Assembly (NCBI GenBank): GCA_902522775.1 | Contig: CABYWQ010000002.1 | Span: 122,496-186,495 of the forward strand | Direction of reading: 5' to 3' | DNA length: 64,000 nt | Source of the DNA: Eutrophosalina sp902522775 | GTDB lineage: Bacteria > Bacteroidota > Bacteroidia > Flavobacteriales > Flavobacteriaceae | In this document: positions 16,705-26,155 of the stretch, piece by piece | Numbering within the stretch: the first letter of the stretch is position 1 | Layout: the number at the start of each line of letters is the position of its first letter | Notes under the pieces: model-generated | Databases searched by the model: none | Seen by the model: the letters and a program-made list of their open reading frames with translations, nothing else | Told to the model about the DNA's origin: nothing | Position numbers and translations under genes: made by a program

Positions 16705-17814
16705 TTGGAATCAATAATTCTTACCGTTCTAATTATTTCCAATGTAAGTTTATTAATTTATTTTTTTCTTAGAAAAAGCAATGATAATTCATCTGATTTA
16801 ATGCTTAAAATCACAAATAATTTAACTAATCAAGTACAAGATATTAGAAAGGAGATCAATCAAAATTCAGAAAAAAGTAGATTAGAAATCGAATCCAAGC
16901 TTAGAAATATTAATAAAGAAATTTCTGAATTTCAAATTAGTTCTAAGACTCAAATGCAGAAGCAGTTTTCAGATTCTAATAAGATTATAAAAGAAGTTAC
17001 GTCTGAATTAGAAAAAATAAAAGGAACAAATGAACAAGTTTTGAGTTTTGCTAACCAGATGAAAACCTTAGAAAAAATTTTAGGAAATCAAAAACAAAGA
17101 GGACTTTTAGGTGAAATCCAGTTAGAAAATTTGCTTGCAAATGTATTACCACCTGAACTTTTTCAAATGCAATATTCATTCAATAATGGTGAAGCTGTAG
17201 ATGCTATTGTCAAAGTAGGGGAATATTTAATACCTGTTGATGCTAAATTTTCTTTAGATAATTATAATAAAATGATTGAGTCAACTAACAAAGATGATCT
17301 TACATACTTAGAAAAACAATTTAAATCAGACATTAAAGATAGGATTGATGAAACCGCGAAATACATTAGGCCAAACGAAAATACTACAGACTATGCATAT
17401 ATGTTTATTCCTGCAGATGGTTTATATCAAGATTTATTAAATAGTAGGGTTGGGACCCTAAAAATAAATTCTAAAGATCTAGTTTCTTATGCTTACTCTA
17501 AAAAAGTAATGATTGTTTCACCGATGAGTTTATTTCCAATGCTTCAAATTACAGTTAAAGCTCTTCATAATTTAAAAGTTGAAAAATCTATTCATGACAT
17601 ACTAAATAATATCGGTAAATTATCTAATCATTTAAATTCTTATCAAGATTCACATAACAGGCTTGGAAAATCTCTGAGTACCGCAGTCAATCATTATAAT
17701 GACACAACAAAAGAATTTGGTAAAATTGATAAAGATGTAATTAAAATATCAGAGGGTAAATTTGATATTGATTTTCAGAAGCAAATAATTGATAAGCCCA
17801 AGGATTTGGAGTAA
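16705..17814 (+). CDS. rmuC: DNA recombination protein RmuC
   Basis: This 369-residue protein has an N-terminal membrane anchor (SIILTVLIISNVSLLIYFFL), a long coiled coil (about 30-120) and the RmuC nuclease-like domain. The domain includes QRGLLGEIQLENLLANVLPPE, the PD-(D/E)xK-like core YLIPVDAKFSLDNY and YAYMFIPADGLY. RmuC limits rearrangements at inverted repeats, and its fold suggests nuclease activity. The start is TTG at 16705, two bases after the carB stop, so it is probably translated from the carB transcript. Confidence 0.9.
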   Translation: MESIILTVLIISNVSLLIYFFLRKSNDNSSDLMLKITNNLTNQVQDIRKEINQNSEKSRLEIESKLRNINKEISEFQISSKTQMQKQFSDSNKIIKEVTSELEKIKGTNEQVLSFANQMKTLEKILGNQKQRGLLGEIQLENLLANVLPPELFQMQYSFNNGEAVDAIVKVGEYLIPVDAKFSLDNYNKMIESTNKDDLTYLEKQFKSDIKDRIDETAKYIRPNENTTDYAYMFIPADGLYQDLLNSRVGTLKINSKDLVSYAYSKKVMIVSPMSLFPMLQITVKALHNLKVEKSIHDILNNIGKLSNHLNSYQDSHNRLGKSLSTAVNHYNDTTKEFGKIDKDVIKISEGKFDIDFQKQIIDKPKDLE

Positions 17815-18294
17815 TTATCTGAAAATTATTTTTTTATTTATAGCGTAAACTAAGCTGTATTTCATTGCATAACAATAGAAAAAATCGCCGAGCATTGTAT
17901 TAATAAAAAAGGGGAGAGCCATGTAATAACAAAGTATAAAACCTTCGATATTTTTAGGATATCCAATTAGCCAGACCCCAAAATTTGATATAACAAAAAA
18001 AGATGTGCTTGAAAGCAGAATTGAATAGTTATTTATTTTTTTAAATTTAGTTCCAATAAAAGCTATAAGTATAAAACTTAGGTATACAAAAATATTAATT
18101 AGTGAAATTCCAATAATAATATCTGAAATTATTAGTCCTGTAATTGGAATAAAATATTTAAATAATTTATTTTTAAAATGTATACTAGAAAATAATGCAA
18201 TTGCAGTTATTGGTGTAAAATTTGGTGGGTGAGGTACTATTCTAGAGACAATTGCGATACAAATCAATAGCAAAATAAAATTTATTTTTTTCAA
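17815..18294 (-). CDS. DUF6580-like integral membrane protein
   Basis: This 159-residue protein has about five hydrophobic segments. Near the N terminus it carries RIVPHPPNFTPITAIALF, the motif that marks the DUF6580 family of putative transport proteins in Bacteroidota. No substrate is known. The start is TTG (KKINFILLLICIAIVS follows) and the gene begins 2 bases after purB on the same strand, so it is likely the second gene of a purB operon. Its stop abuts the convergent rmuC stop. Confidence 0.65.
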   Translation of the reverse strand: MKKINFILLLICIAIVSRIVPHPPNFTPITAIALFSSIHFKNKLFKYFIPITGLIISDIIIGISLINIFVYLSFILIAFIGTKFKKINNYSILLSSTSFFVISNFGVWLIGYPKNIEGFILCYYMALPFFINTMLGDFFYCYAMKYSLVYAINKKIIFR

Positions 18295-18296
18295 TT

Positions 18297-19634
18297 TTAG
18301 TAACCTGTGTAATTAAAAGGTGTGATATCTTTCAGCTCCTCTTTAACTTTTTCAGAAATATCTAATTTTAATATAAACTCATTAAATACATTTTCATCAA
18401 CTTTGGTATTATTTCTAGTTAAATCTTTAAGTAATTCGTAAGGTTTATCAACACCTTCTCTTCTCAAAATTGTTTGTATAGCCTCAGCAATTACAATCCA
18501 GTTTTTTTTTAAGTCTTCTTTGATTCTATCCTCATTAACTAATAATTTGCTTATGCCTTTTAAAGTAGATTTAATTCCAATTATAGTATGACTTATAGGA
18601 ACTCCAATATTTCTTAAAACAGTACTGTCAGTTAAATCTCTTTGCAGCCTAGAAATAGGTAGCTTTGCAGATAAAAATTCAAATATCGCATTTGCATAAC
18701 TTAGATTACCTTCACTATTTTCAAAATCGATTGGATTAACTTTGTGTGGCATAGCAGATGAGCCAACTTCATCCTTAACAATTTTTTGTTGAAAATAGTC
18801 TAAAGAAATATATTGCCATAAATCTCTATTTAAATCTAAAATAATTGTATTAATTCTTTTTAAATTATCAAATAATCTAGCTAAATTATCGTAATGCTCA
18901 ATCTGAGTTGTTGGGAATGATATTTCTAGGTTTAATTTTTCAGCAAAATTTTCAGCAAATTTTATCCAATTAATATCAGGAAAAGCAATTTTATGTGCAT
19001 TTAAGTTGCCAGTTGCACCTCCAAATTTACAAGATACTGGAATTGATTTCAATACTTTAAATTGTTCTTTAATTCTAGTTTTAAAAACATCAATTTCCTT
19101 TCCTAATCTTGTTGGACTTGCTGGTTGACCGTGTGTTCTGGCTAGCATTGAGATTCTAGAATATTCCTTCACTTTAAGGTTTAGTTCAGAAATTAACTCA
19201 TTGATTTTTGAATTGTAAAACGGCATAAAATCTTTAATAGACATGGGTATGGCAGTATTATTTATATCCTGAGATGTTAAACCAAAATGTATATATTCTG
19301 AAAACTTTTCAAGTTTCAATAATTTAAACTTATTTTTAATGAAATATTCAACAGCTTTGACATCATGATTTGTTGATTTTTCAATCATTTTGACATCATT
19401 AGCATCATTATCATTAAAATTTCTATAAATATCTCTGATGGATTCATTCATCTTAACATCCCATTTTTTTAAATTAGGTAATTTTATCTCGGTAAGAGAA
19501 ATGAAATATTCAATTTCAACTAATAACCTGTATTTTATTAGTGCTTTTTCTGAGAAGAACTCTGATAATTCTTCTATTTTTGAATGGTATCTACCATCGA
19601 TTGGCGAAATAGCTTTTAATGATGAAATTGACAT
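18297..19634 (-). CDS. purB: Adenylosuccinate lyase
   Basis: This 445-residue enzyme of the fumarase/aspartase superfamily catalyses two purine steps: SAICAR to AICAR and adenylosuccinate to AMP. The superfamily signature GSSAMPHKVNPIDFEN lies around residue 285. ARTHGQPASPTRLGKE and STNHDVKAVEYFI carry the conserved catalytic histidines. Length and the N-terminal LKAISPIDGRYHSKIEELSEFF fit PurB. A TATCTTTG box lies 11 bases before the ATG. Confidence 0.96.
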   Translation of the reverse strand: MSISSLKAISPIDGRYHSKIEELSEFFSEKALIKYRLLVEIEYFISLTEIKLPNLKKWDVKMNESIRDIYRNFNDNDANDVKMIEKSTNHDVKAVEYFIKNKFKLLKLEKFSEYIHFGLTSQDINNTAIPMSIKDFMPFYNSKINELISELNLKVKEYSRISMLARTHGQPASPTRLGKEIDVFKTRIKEQFKVLKSIPVSCKFGGATGNLNAHKIAFPDINWIKFAENFAEKLNLEISFPTTQIEHYDNLARLFDNLKRINTIILDLNRDLWQYISLDYFQQKIVKDEVGSSAMPHKVNPIDFENSEGNLSYANAIFEFLSAKLPISRLQRDLTDSTVLRNIGVPISHTIIGIKSTLKGISKLLVNEDRIKEDLKKNWIVIAEAIQTILRREGVDKPYELLKDLTRNNTKVDENVFNEFILKLDISEKVKEELKDITPFNYTGY

Positions 19635-19645
19635 AAAATAGTTAA

Positions 19646-19653
19646 CAAAGATA
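19646..19653 (-). promoter_or_regulatory. Probable -7 box of purB promoter
   Basis: TATCTTTG on the minus strand matches TAnnTTTG and lies 11 bases before the purB ATG. No convincing -33 box is seen. Confidence 0.45.
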
Positions 19654-19671
19654 GTTATTTATAAAGAAATT

Positions 19672-20433
19672 TTATTTTCTATTGAGAAGTTTATATTCTT
19701 CATAGCATTGACTTATTGCTTCTAATATTTGTAAATCATTAGCTGATAGTATGAAATTTTCTGAATAGCTACAGTTTCTCAATATTTCATTTATATCAAT
19801 CTTATCAACCTGGAGTAACTCTACTAAAGTCACCCTATCAAATTTAACACTTAATAATTCCTTAATTCTCAAATCATTTTTTATCAGCTTTAATTTTTTA
19901 AGTTGATTATTTTTTTTTCCGAAAAGATTGTAGAGAAAATCAAGAGGATTAAAAATTGCTCCAAAAACTTTAGAAATTGCACTTGGGTTTTTAGACCCAC
20001 CCTCATAACCTTTTGAAGGTAAGCCTGGTATACTATATCTATATGATTTACTGATTGGAACATTTTTGGCATCTATTTCAAGATATCCAGTTAACTGATA
20101 TGGAGAAACAATTACTTCTTCTAAAGCGTAAGCGAGTTCTGTCAATCTTATTTTTGAGTTTTTAAACTTTATTAAATCGTTAGTTACCCTAAGTTTAATT
20201 GATTTAAATCCTAGATAAGAGAAATATAAAGTATCATTTAATTCAGCCTCAATTTCAAATAAACCATCATTATTTGAAATTACTCCAACTACTTTATTTA
20301 AATTAATAATGTGAACATTGGCAATTGGTTTTGAATTTGCATCATTTTCTATAATGCCAATAACTTTTTCTTGTGAAAAATTATTGAAACACAATATTAA
20401 AAATAATAGATATATGAATTTACTAGTCTTCAC
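19672..20433 (-). CDS. Exported protein with carboxypeptidase-like regulatory domain
   Basis: This 253-residue protein has a signal peptide (KFIYLLFLILCFNNFSQ) and then a CarboxypepD_reg-like beta-sandwich domain at about residues 22-100, including NSKPIANVHIINLNKVVGVI and the typical LYFSYLGFKSIKL end. That domain is widespread at the N terminus of Bacteroidota envelope proteins such as TonB-dependent receptors. Here no receptor barrel follows, only a helical region of about 150 residues without a recognised family. The start appears to be GTG at 20433. Function is unknown; a periplasmic or outer-membrane-associated role is likely. Confidence 0.72.
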   Translation of the reverse strand: MKTSKFIYLLFLILCFNNFSQEKVIGIIENDANSKPIANVHIINLNKVVGVISNNDGLFEIEAELNDTLYFSYLGFKSIKLRVTNDLIKFKNSKIRLTELAYALEEVIVSPYQLTGYLEIDAKNVPISKSYRYSIPGLPSKGYEGGSKNPSAISKVFGAIFNPLDFLYNLFGKKNNQLKKLKLIKNDLRIKELLSVKFDRVTLVELLQVDKIDINEILRNCSYSENFILSANDLQILEAISQCYEEYKLLNRK

Positions 20434-20473
20434 AGCAGTAAACTTACATCAAATTAAATTTTCACTAAAAAAT

Positions 20474-21055
20474 TCAATCATAAACTTTTATTAAAAAATT
20501 TTTTAATTTATTTATTGCAATTGCTCTATGACTAATTTTATTTTTTTCTACAAAACTCATTTCTCCAAATGTTTTAAAGGAATTATTTGGTCTAAAAATT
20601 GAGTCATACCCAAATCCCTTATTTCCAATTTTATGATGAGTAATTTCACCATTAATTAACCCTTTAAATAAATACAATTTACCATTAAAAATTAAAGATA
20701 TGACTGTTTTAAATTTTGCTTTTCTAAAATTATTATTTTTTAGTTCATTTAAAACTTTATTCAAATTTTTACTTGAATTTTTTTCAGGCCCTGCATATCG
20801 AGCTGATTTGACACCTGGTAAATTATTAAGCGCTTTTATTTCAAGACCGGTATCATCAGCAAAAACATTTAATTTAAATTTTTCGTAAATGAAATTGGAT
20901 TTGAAAATCGAGTTCTTTTCAATAGTGTTCTTATTTTCTGGTATTTCATCATAAAAGTTTAAGTCGTTTAAACTAATAATTTTAAAATTTGAGGGAAGTA
21001 TATTCCTTACTTCACTAACTTTATTTTCATTATGGCTGGCAAAAACTAATTCCAT
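20474..21055 (-). CDS. rdgB: XTP/dITP diphosphatase (RdgB/HAM1 family)
   Basis: This 193-residue protein begins LVFASHNENKVSEVRNILP, the phosphate-binding motif of Ham1/RdgB enzymes. FADDTGLEIKALNNLPGVKSARYAG and the C-terminal GNKGFGYDSIFRP plus EKNKISHRAIAINKL are all present. It hydrolyses non-canonical purine triphosphates (ITP, XTP, dITP) to monophosphates and so keeps hypoxanthine and xanthine out of DNA and RNA. It sits 42 bases from the divergent priA gene. Confidence 0.95.
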   Translation of the reverse strand: MELVFASHNENKVSEVRNILPSNFKIISLNDLNFYDEIPENKNTIEKNSIFKSNFIYEKFKLNVFADDTGLEIKALNNLPGVKSARYAGPEKNSSKNLNKVLNELKNNNFRKAKFKTVISLIFNGKLYLFKGLINGEITHHKIGNKGFGYDSIFRPNNSFKTFGEMSFVEKNKISHRAIAINKLKNFLIKVYD

Positions 21056-21097
21056 AGTATTTTAATGTTTAAATTGTAAAGTTATAAAAAGTCAATT

Positions 21098-23506
21098 TTG
21101 AATTATCCACACGTTATCGAAGTTGTTATTCCTCTACCAATTGATAACACTTTTGACTATCTAGTTTCTGAAGCTGAATATGAACTTATAAAAGTAGGAT
21201 TTAGGGTTGTAGTTAGTTTTGGAAGTAAAAAATTGTACACTGGTATTGTTTTGAATAAATTCAAAAATAAAAATATTGAATATAACTTAAAAGAGGTAAA
21301 ATTTATTGTAGATGATGTTGCATGTATAAGTAAAAGTCAGATTAATTTTTTTAAGTGGATAAGTCAATATTACATGTGTCCATTGGGAAATGTATTTGAA
21401 TCAGCATTACCAAAATCATTTTTAATTAAAAGTGAATCAGTTTTAATAGCTAAAAATAAATTTATAGATGATAATATCAGCGAAAAATCAATTAAAATTT
21501 TAGAAAAGATTAATGAAAAAAATGAAATTGTTCTTAAAGATTTGTCAAAGCTCTTTGATAATTCAATAATTAATAATATAAATGAGTTAATTTATAAAAA
21601 GTACATCGAAATTAAAGAGGAAGTCTTTAGCGGTTATTCTCAAAAATTTCAAAACTTCTACTCAATTAATAGTTCAATTGAAATTAAATCTTTGAAGCTT
21701 AGGTCGGATAAACAAAAAAAAATTATGAATTATTTTGTTCAAAACAGTCACATTCAAAATCACTTAAAATATAATATAATGAAAGATTGTGATGTTTCTT
21801 CAAATGTGATAGAAGGTCTAGTAAAGAAAAAACTAATAATTAAAAATAAGATCAAAATAGATCGCCTGAGTTTTCAAAATGAAATAAAAGAAAAAAAAAT
21901 AATTTTATCCAATTCACAGCTTAAGGCCTTTAAACAAATAAAGAATAATTTTTTAAATTCTAATGTAGTAAATCTTCTTGGTGTAACATCATCGGGAAAA
22001 ACTGAAATTTATATTTCCTTAATTATAGAATACCTAAAAAGTAGTAAATCTGTTCTTTTTTTAGTACCAGAAATTGCTCTTACTACACAACTTGTATTAC
22101 GTTTTAAACAGTTTTTTAGTAATGAGTTAATTGTTTATCACTCTTCTATTTCACAAAATATAAGACATGAGATTTGGAATGAATTGAACTCTACTAATTC
22201 TCCAAAAATTATTTTAGGTGTTAGATCTTCAATATTTCTCCCTCATAAAAATTTAAGTTTAATTATTGTTGATGAGGAGCATGAAAATTCATATAAACAG
22301 TTTGATCCAATGCCAAGATATAATGCAAGAGATTGTGCTATATTTTTATCAAAATTTTTAAACATTAATTGTTTGCTAGGTTCGGCAACACCTAGTTTAG
22401 AGACATATAACAACTCTATTAATAATAAATTTTCTTTAGTCGAATTAAAAGAGAGATATGGAAAATTTTTACCACCTGAAATTATCTTAATTGAACCATC
22501 GAAATCAGAAAATACCTTTTTTTCAAATGAACTAATTAAATATATTAAAACTGCTTTAGAATCTGACAGTCAGATAATATTATTTAGAAATAGAAGAGGG
22601 TACTCAACTCACCTAAAATGTTCTGCATGTAATCACATCAATATCTGCCCTAATTGTGATGTTAGTTTAACTTATCACTTGACCGATAATTTAGAGAAAT
22701 GTCATTACTGTGGATTTTCACGTGAAATGAATATTAATTGTGATTCTTGTTCATTACCAGCAATGAAAAAATGTGGCATCGGAACACAAACTGTAGAAAG
22801 TGAATTCCATAGACTTTTTCCAAAAGTTAAACTTATAAGATTTGATTATGACACAACTCGTTCAAAGAAAAATCTAAAAAAAATCATAAATGATTTTCAA
22901 GATAAAAAATATCAAGTTCTTATTGGAACACAAATGATCGCAAAAGGATTAAATTTTACAAATGTAGATTTGGTTGGCATCATTGAATCAGATTTTCTTT
23001 TGAATTATCCTGACTTTAGATCACATGAAAAATATTATCAACTGATCAAACAGGTCTCTGGAAGAGCTGGTAGATCAAAATCAAGAGGAAGGGTTGTGTT
23101 ACAAACTGATTATATACACCATTATTTACATAATAGGCTTATTGATAATAATTATAGAGATTTCTATAATTTTCAATTAAGTCAAAGAAAAGAATTTAAT
23201 TATCCACCTTTTTCAAAATTAATTAAAATAAGATTTAAGTCTAAGAAAATTGACATAATAGATTCTTCTTCAAAATGGTTTTGTGATGCCGTAAATAATC
23301 TTATTAATTGTACAGTTTTAGGTCCAGAGTTTCCATTAGTAAGTAAAATAAATAATTATCATATTAAAGATTTGATTATTAAAATTGAAAAAGATCGAAA
23401 TATATTAGTTACAAAAAAAAGATTAAAAAAGCTGATCAAAACATTTAATGAATATCCAAAATTTAGACCTGTGAAAATATCAGTAGACGTTGATCCTTAT
23501 AATTAA
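21098..23506 (+). CDS. priA: Primosomal replication restart helicase PriA
   Basis: This 802-residue superfamily 2 helicase restarts replication at collapsed forks. The N-terminal DNA-binding domain begins HVIEVVIPLPIDNTFDYLV. Walker A is GVTSSGKTE and Walker B is IIVDEEHENSYKQ. The zinc-binding insert has eight paired cysteines (CSACNHINICPNC, then CHYCGF, CDSC and MKKCGIGTQ), followed by GTQMIAKGLNF and QVSGRAGRSKSRG. The start is TTG at 21098; no ATG fits the conserved N terminus. Confidence 0.95.
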   Translation: MNYPHVIEVVIPLPIDNTFDYLVSEAEYELIKVGFRVVVSFGSKKLYTGIVLNKFKNKNIEYNLKEVKFIVDDVACISKSQINFFKWISQYYMCPLGNVFESALPKSFLIKSESVLIAKNKFIDDNISEKSIKILEKINEKNEIVLKDLSKLFDNSIINNINELIYKKYIEIKEEVFSGYSQKFQNFYSINSSIEIKSLKLRSDKQKKIMNYFVQNSHIQNHLKYNIMKDCDVSSNVIEGLVKKKLIIKNKIKIDRLSFQNEIKEKKIILSNSQLKAFKQIKNNFLNSNVVNLLGVTSSGKTEIYISLIIEYLKSSKSVLFLVPEIALTTQLVLRFKQFFSNELIVYHSSISQNIRHEIWNELNSTNSPKIILGVRSSIFLPHKNLSLIIVDEEHENSYKQFDPMPRYNARDCAIFLSKFLNINCLLGSATPSLETYNNSINNKFSLVELKERYGKFLPPEIILIEPSKSENTFFSNELIKYIKTALESDSQIILFRNRRGYSTHLKCSACNHINICPNCDVSLTYHLTDNLEKCHYCGFSREMNINCDSCSLPAMKKCGIGTQTVESEFHRLFPKVKLIRFDYDTTRSKKNLKKIINDFQDKKYQVLIGTQMIAKGLNFTNVDLVGIIESDFLLNYPDFRSHEKYYQLIKQVSGRAGRSKSRGRVVLQTDYIHHYLHNRLIDNNYRDFYNFQLSQRKEFNYPPFSKLIKIRFKSKKIDIIDSSSKWFCDAVNNLINCTVLGPEFPLVSKINNYHIKDLIIKIEKDRNILVTKKRLKKLIKTFNEYPKFRPVKISVDVDPYN

Positions 23507-23518
23507 ATTTAAAATTAT

Positions 23519-23549
23519 TTTGTAAGTAATGATATAAAAACTATTTTTG
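23519..23549 (+). promoter_or_regulatory. Promoter of rpsF-rpsR-rplI (TTTG-N19-TATTTTTG)
   Basis: TTTG at 23519-23522, exactly 19 bases, then TATTTTTG at 23542-23549: a perfect Bacteroidota sigma promoter. The expected transcript start a few bases downstream leaves a leader of roughly ten bases before the ATG at 23567. Confidence 0.8.
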
Positions 23550-23566
23550 CCCGACAAAATTTGTTT

Positions 23567-23914
23567 ATGAGTCACTACGAATCAGTATTTATTCTCAATC
23601 CAGCACTATCTGAAGACCAGGTGAAAGACGTAGTAAAAAAGTATGAAAAACTTTTAAAAGAAAACAATTGTAATGTTGTTGAAGTAGAAAATTGGGGTCT
23701 TAAAAAGCTGGCTTACAAGATTCAAAATAAATTGAGTGGATTCTACGTTTTAATTGATTTTGAAAAAAATGATGTTTCAAATATTATAGACATATATGAA
23801 CTAGAATTGAAGAGAGACGAAAGAGTCATGAGATTTTTAAATGTGAAATTAGATAAGGATGCCAATAATTGGGCTATCAAAAGGAGAAAAAAACTTAAAA
23901 AAGTGAATTCATAA
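23567..23914 (+). CDS. rpsF: Ribosomal protein S6
   Basis: This 115-residue protein begins SHYESVFILNPALSEDQVKD after Met and continues with VVEVENWGLKKLAYKIQNK and DERVMRFLNVKL, the S6 family pattern. S6 pairs with S18 on the 30S platform. An in-frame TTG at 23561 would add two residues, but ATG at 23567 fits family N termini and the promoter position. The stop overlaps the rpsR start by one base. Confidence 0.96.
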   Translation: MSHYESVFILNPALSEDQVKDVVKKYEKLLKENNCNVVEVENWGLKKLAYKIQNKLSGFYVLIDFEKNDVSNIIDIYELELKRDERVMRFLNVKLDKDANNWAIKRRKKLKKVNS

Positions 23915-24201
23915 TGGCTGATATAGGCACAAGTAAAAATCAAGGTGAAGTACGTTATTTAACTCCACTTGATATTTCAACAAAAGACAGAAAAAAGTAT
24001 TGTAGGTTTAAAAGGTTAGGGATTAAATATATTGACTACAAAGACCCTGATTATTTGTTAAAATTTATCAATGAACAAGGTAAAATATTACCAAGAAGAT
24101 TAACTGGAACTTCCCTAAAGTTTCAAAGAAAAGTTTCAGTTGCAGTTAAAAGGGCTAGACACTTAGCATTACTTCCATATCAATCAGATTTATTAAAGTA
24201 A
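23914..24201 (+). CDS. rpsR: Ribosomal protein S18
   Basis: This 95-residue protein contains the S18 core IDYKDPDYLLKFINEQGKIL followed by PRRLTGTSLKFQRKVSVAVK and RARHLALLPY. The N-terminal extension before the core (about 30 residues, with RYLTPLDISTKDRKKYCRF) is typical of Bacteroidota. It binds S6 and 16S rRNA on the platform. It is the second gene of the S6-S18-L9 operon and its start overlaps the rpsF stop. Confidence 0.96.
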   Translation: MADIGTSKNQGEVRYLTPLDISTKDRKKYCRFKRLGIKYIDYKDPDYLLKFINEQGKILPRRLTGTSLKFQRKVSVAVKRARHLALLPYQSDLLK

Positions 24202-24207
24202 TTTTTT

Positions 24208-24654
24208 ATGGAGTTAATTTTGAAACAAGATGTTGAAAATCTAGGATTTAAAGATGATTTAGTTATTGTTAAAAATGGTTACGGTCGAAATTTTTTAATT
24301 CCACAAGGGAAAGCAATTCTTGCTACGAATTCTGCAAAGAAAGTTTTAGCTGAAAAACTAAAGCAGTCGCAACATAAAGAAAAAGAAGCTATATCAGATG
24401 CACAAAAACTAGCCAAAAAAATTGATAAGTTAGATTTGAAAATTTTTGCTAAGTCTGTTGAAGGTGATAAACTCTTTGGATCTGTCACTAGTTTGGATTT
24501 AATTAAAAAGCTTTCAAACAATGGAATTGATATTGATAAAAAATGTATTCAACTTTCCTCTAACATAAAAAAAACTGGTTCCTTTGTTGCCAGAGTGAGA
24601 CTTCATAGAGAAGTTAATTTTGATTTAAATTTTGAAGTTATCAAGGCTTCGTAA
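24208..24654 (+). CDS. rplI: Ribosomal protein L9
   Basis: This 148-residue protein has the N-terminal rRNA-binding domain (ELILKQDVENLGFKDDLVIV and NGYGRNFLIPQGKAILATNS), a long linking helix and a C-terminal domain (KLFGSVTSLDLIKKL). It is the third gene of the operon, starting 6 bases after rpsR. No hairpin terminator is evident before hisS. Confidence 0.96.
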   Translation: MELILKQDVENLGFKDDLVIVKNGYGRNFLIPQGKAILATNSAKKVLAEKLKQSQHKEKEAISDAQKLAKKIDKLDLKIFAKSVEGDKLFGSVTSLDLIKKLSNNGIDIDKKCIQLSSNIKKTGSFVARVRLHREVNFDLNFEVIKAS

Positions 24655-24684
24655 TAATTTATTTTTTTAAAGTTCCAATTTATT

Positions 24685-24692
24685 TAACTTTG
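24685..24692 (+). promoter_or_regulatory. Probable -7 box of hisS promoter
   Basis: TAACTTTG matches TAnnTTTG and ends only 5 bases before the hisS ATG, so the message would be leaderless or nearly so. No clear -33 TTTG is seen at 19 bases. Confidence 0.4.
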
Positions 24693-24697
24693 ACTAT

Positions 24698-26071
24698 ATG
24701 TCATTTAAACCTTCAATTCCTAAAGGAACTAGAGATTATCATCCAGAAATAGTATTAAAAAGAAATTACATTACTAATACTATTAGGAAAGTATTCATAA
24801 GTTATGGATATCTTGAAATCAAAACACCTTCATTTGAAAAAATAAAAACCCTTTCAGGCAAGTATGGTAATGAGGGAGATAGGCTAATTTTTAATATTCT
24901 AAATTCTGGCGAAAAAGTAAAAAAAGCTGATATAAATTCTTTAAAAAACAATAATATATCTCAATTTGTATGCTCTATCTCTGAAAAAGCTCTTAGATAT
25001 GATTTAACTGTCCCATTAGCTCGATATGTATCTCAGTATCAAAATGAAATAAAATTTCCATTTAAAAGATTTCAAATACAAAATGTATGGAGAGCTGATA
25101 GGCCGCAAAAAGGAAGGTATCAAGAGTTTACTCAGTGTGATGCAGATGTAATTGGATCAAATTCTTTATACTTGGAATTTGAAATGATTCAAATGTATTC
25201 AACTGTTTTTAAAAGATTAGGATTAAATAAAGTTGAAATAAAAATTAATCACAGAGAAATTCTTGCATCCATTTCTAGAAAAATTGAATTGAGTGATAAT
25301 TTTCTTGATTTTGTCATAATCCTAGACAAGTTAAGTAAAATTGGTATTGATAAAGTCATAAATGAACTTAGAGAAAAGTTAGGTTTAAAAGATAAATACC
25401 AATCAATTTTAAATGATATTTTTAAAATAAAAAGTAGTCAAGAGACGCTTAAATTAATAGAAGATGAGTTGATAGATGATAAGAGTTCAGATCTTGCTTA
25501 CAGAGAACTTAAAGAATTATATGATTTATTATGTATAAACTCTGATGACATCATAAATTTCTCATTTGATTTAAATCTTGCTAGAGGATTAGATTATTAT
25601 ACTGGCGCCATATTTGAAGTTATTAATGTATCCAATCAAGATTATATTGGATCTATTGGAGGTGGAGGAAGATATAAAAATTTAACAGAAAGATTTAATA
25701 CTAAAAACTTACCAGGAATTGGAATTTCGTTTGGCTTAGAAAGAATTTTCCACTTAATCGATGATAATGATTTATTTCCTGAACATATAAAAACCACAAA
25801 CGATGTTTTAGTTATTAATTTTGGTAATGAATATATTCATAAAATACTTCCAATTTTAAATAAAATAAGAAGTGATAGAAATGTTTCAATGTATCCTGAT
25901 CCAGTAAAGTTATCTAAACAATTCACTTACGCTGACAAAAATAAATTCAATTATGTTATAGTATTTGGAGAAGAGGAAATGAAAAAGGAAATTTTTAAAA
26001 TTAAAAATTTAAATTCTGGTAAAGAATGTATAAATAGCATAAAATCCAATGCTAAAGACTTTAAATTTTAG
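24698..26071 (+). CDS. hisS: Histidyl-tRNA synthetase
   Basis: This 457-residue class II synthetase starts with PSIPKGTRDYHPEIV. Motif 2 is FQIQNVWRADRPQKGRYQEF, the histidine motifs are LARGLDYYTGAIFEV and GGGGRYKNLTERF, and GIGISFGLERIFHLI is motif 3. A C-terminal anticodon-binding domain follows. It charges tRNA-His in the cytoplasm. The TAG stop lies directly against the 3' end of the convergent tRNA-Met gene. Confidence 0.95.
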   Translation: MSFKPSIPKGTRDYHPEIVLKRNYITNTIRKVFISYGYLEIKTPSFEKIKTLSGKYGNEGDRLIFNILNSGEKVKKADINSLKNNNISQFVCSISEKALRYDLTVPLARYVSQYQNEIKFPFKRFQIQNVWRADRPQKGRYQEFTQCDADVIGSNSLYLEFEMIQMYSTVFKRLGLNKVEIKINHREILASISRKIELSDNFLDFVIILDKLSKIGIDKVINELREKLGLKDKYQSILNDIFKIKSSQETLKLIEDELIDDKSSDLAYRELKELYDLLCINSDDIINFSFDLNLARGLDYYTGAIFEVINVSNQDYIGSIGGGGRYKNLTERFNTKNLPGIGISFGLERIFHLIDDNDLFPEHIKTTNDVLVINFGNEYIHKILPILNKIRSDRNVSMYPDPVKLSKQFTYADKNKFNYVIVFGEEEMKKEIFKIKNLNSGKECINSIKSNAKDFKF

Positions 26072-26145
26072 TAGCGAGGGGGAGACTTGAACTCCCGACC
26101 TCCGGGTTATGAATCCGACGCTCTAACCACCTGAGCTACCTCGCC
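26072..26145 (-). tRNA. tRNA-Met (CAT), elongator type
   Basis: A 74-nt cloverleaf can be drawn by hand: acceptor GGCGAGG/CCTCGCT (G1-U72 wobble) with A73, D arm GCTC...GAGC, anticodon loop TTCATAA, 5-nt variable loop and T arm GGGAG-TTCAAGT-CTCCC. Pairing at 1-72 argues against an initiator. The anticodon stem has an A31-C39 mismatch, next to the loop. tRNA-Ile2, also CAT with lysidine, is not formally excluded. CCA is not encoded. Confidence 0.93.
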
Positions 26146-26155
26146 AAATGAGGCC

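Noticed and set aside
21103..21111. Perfect DnaA box TTATCCACA
   Set aside because: A single copy inside the first codons of priA, where it encodes Tyr-Pro-His. No cluster of boxes or AT-rich unwinding element, and no dnaA nearby, so not an origin.
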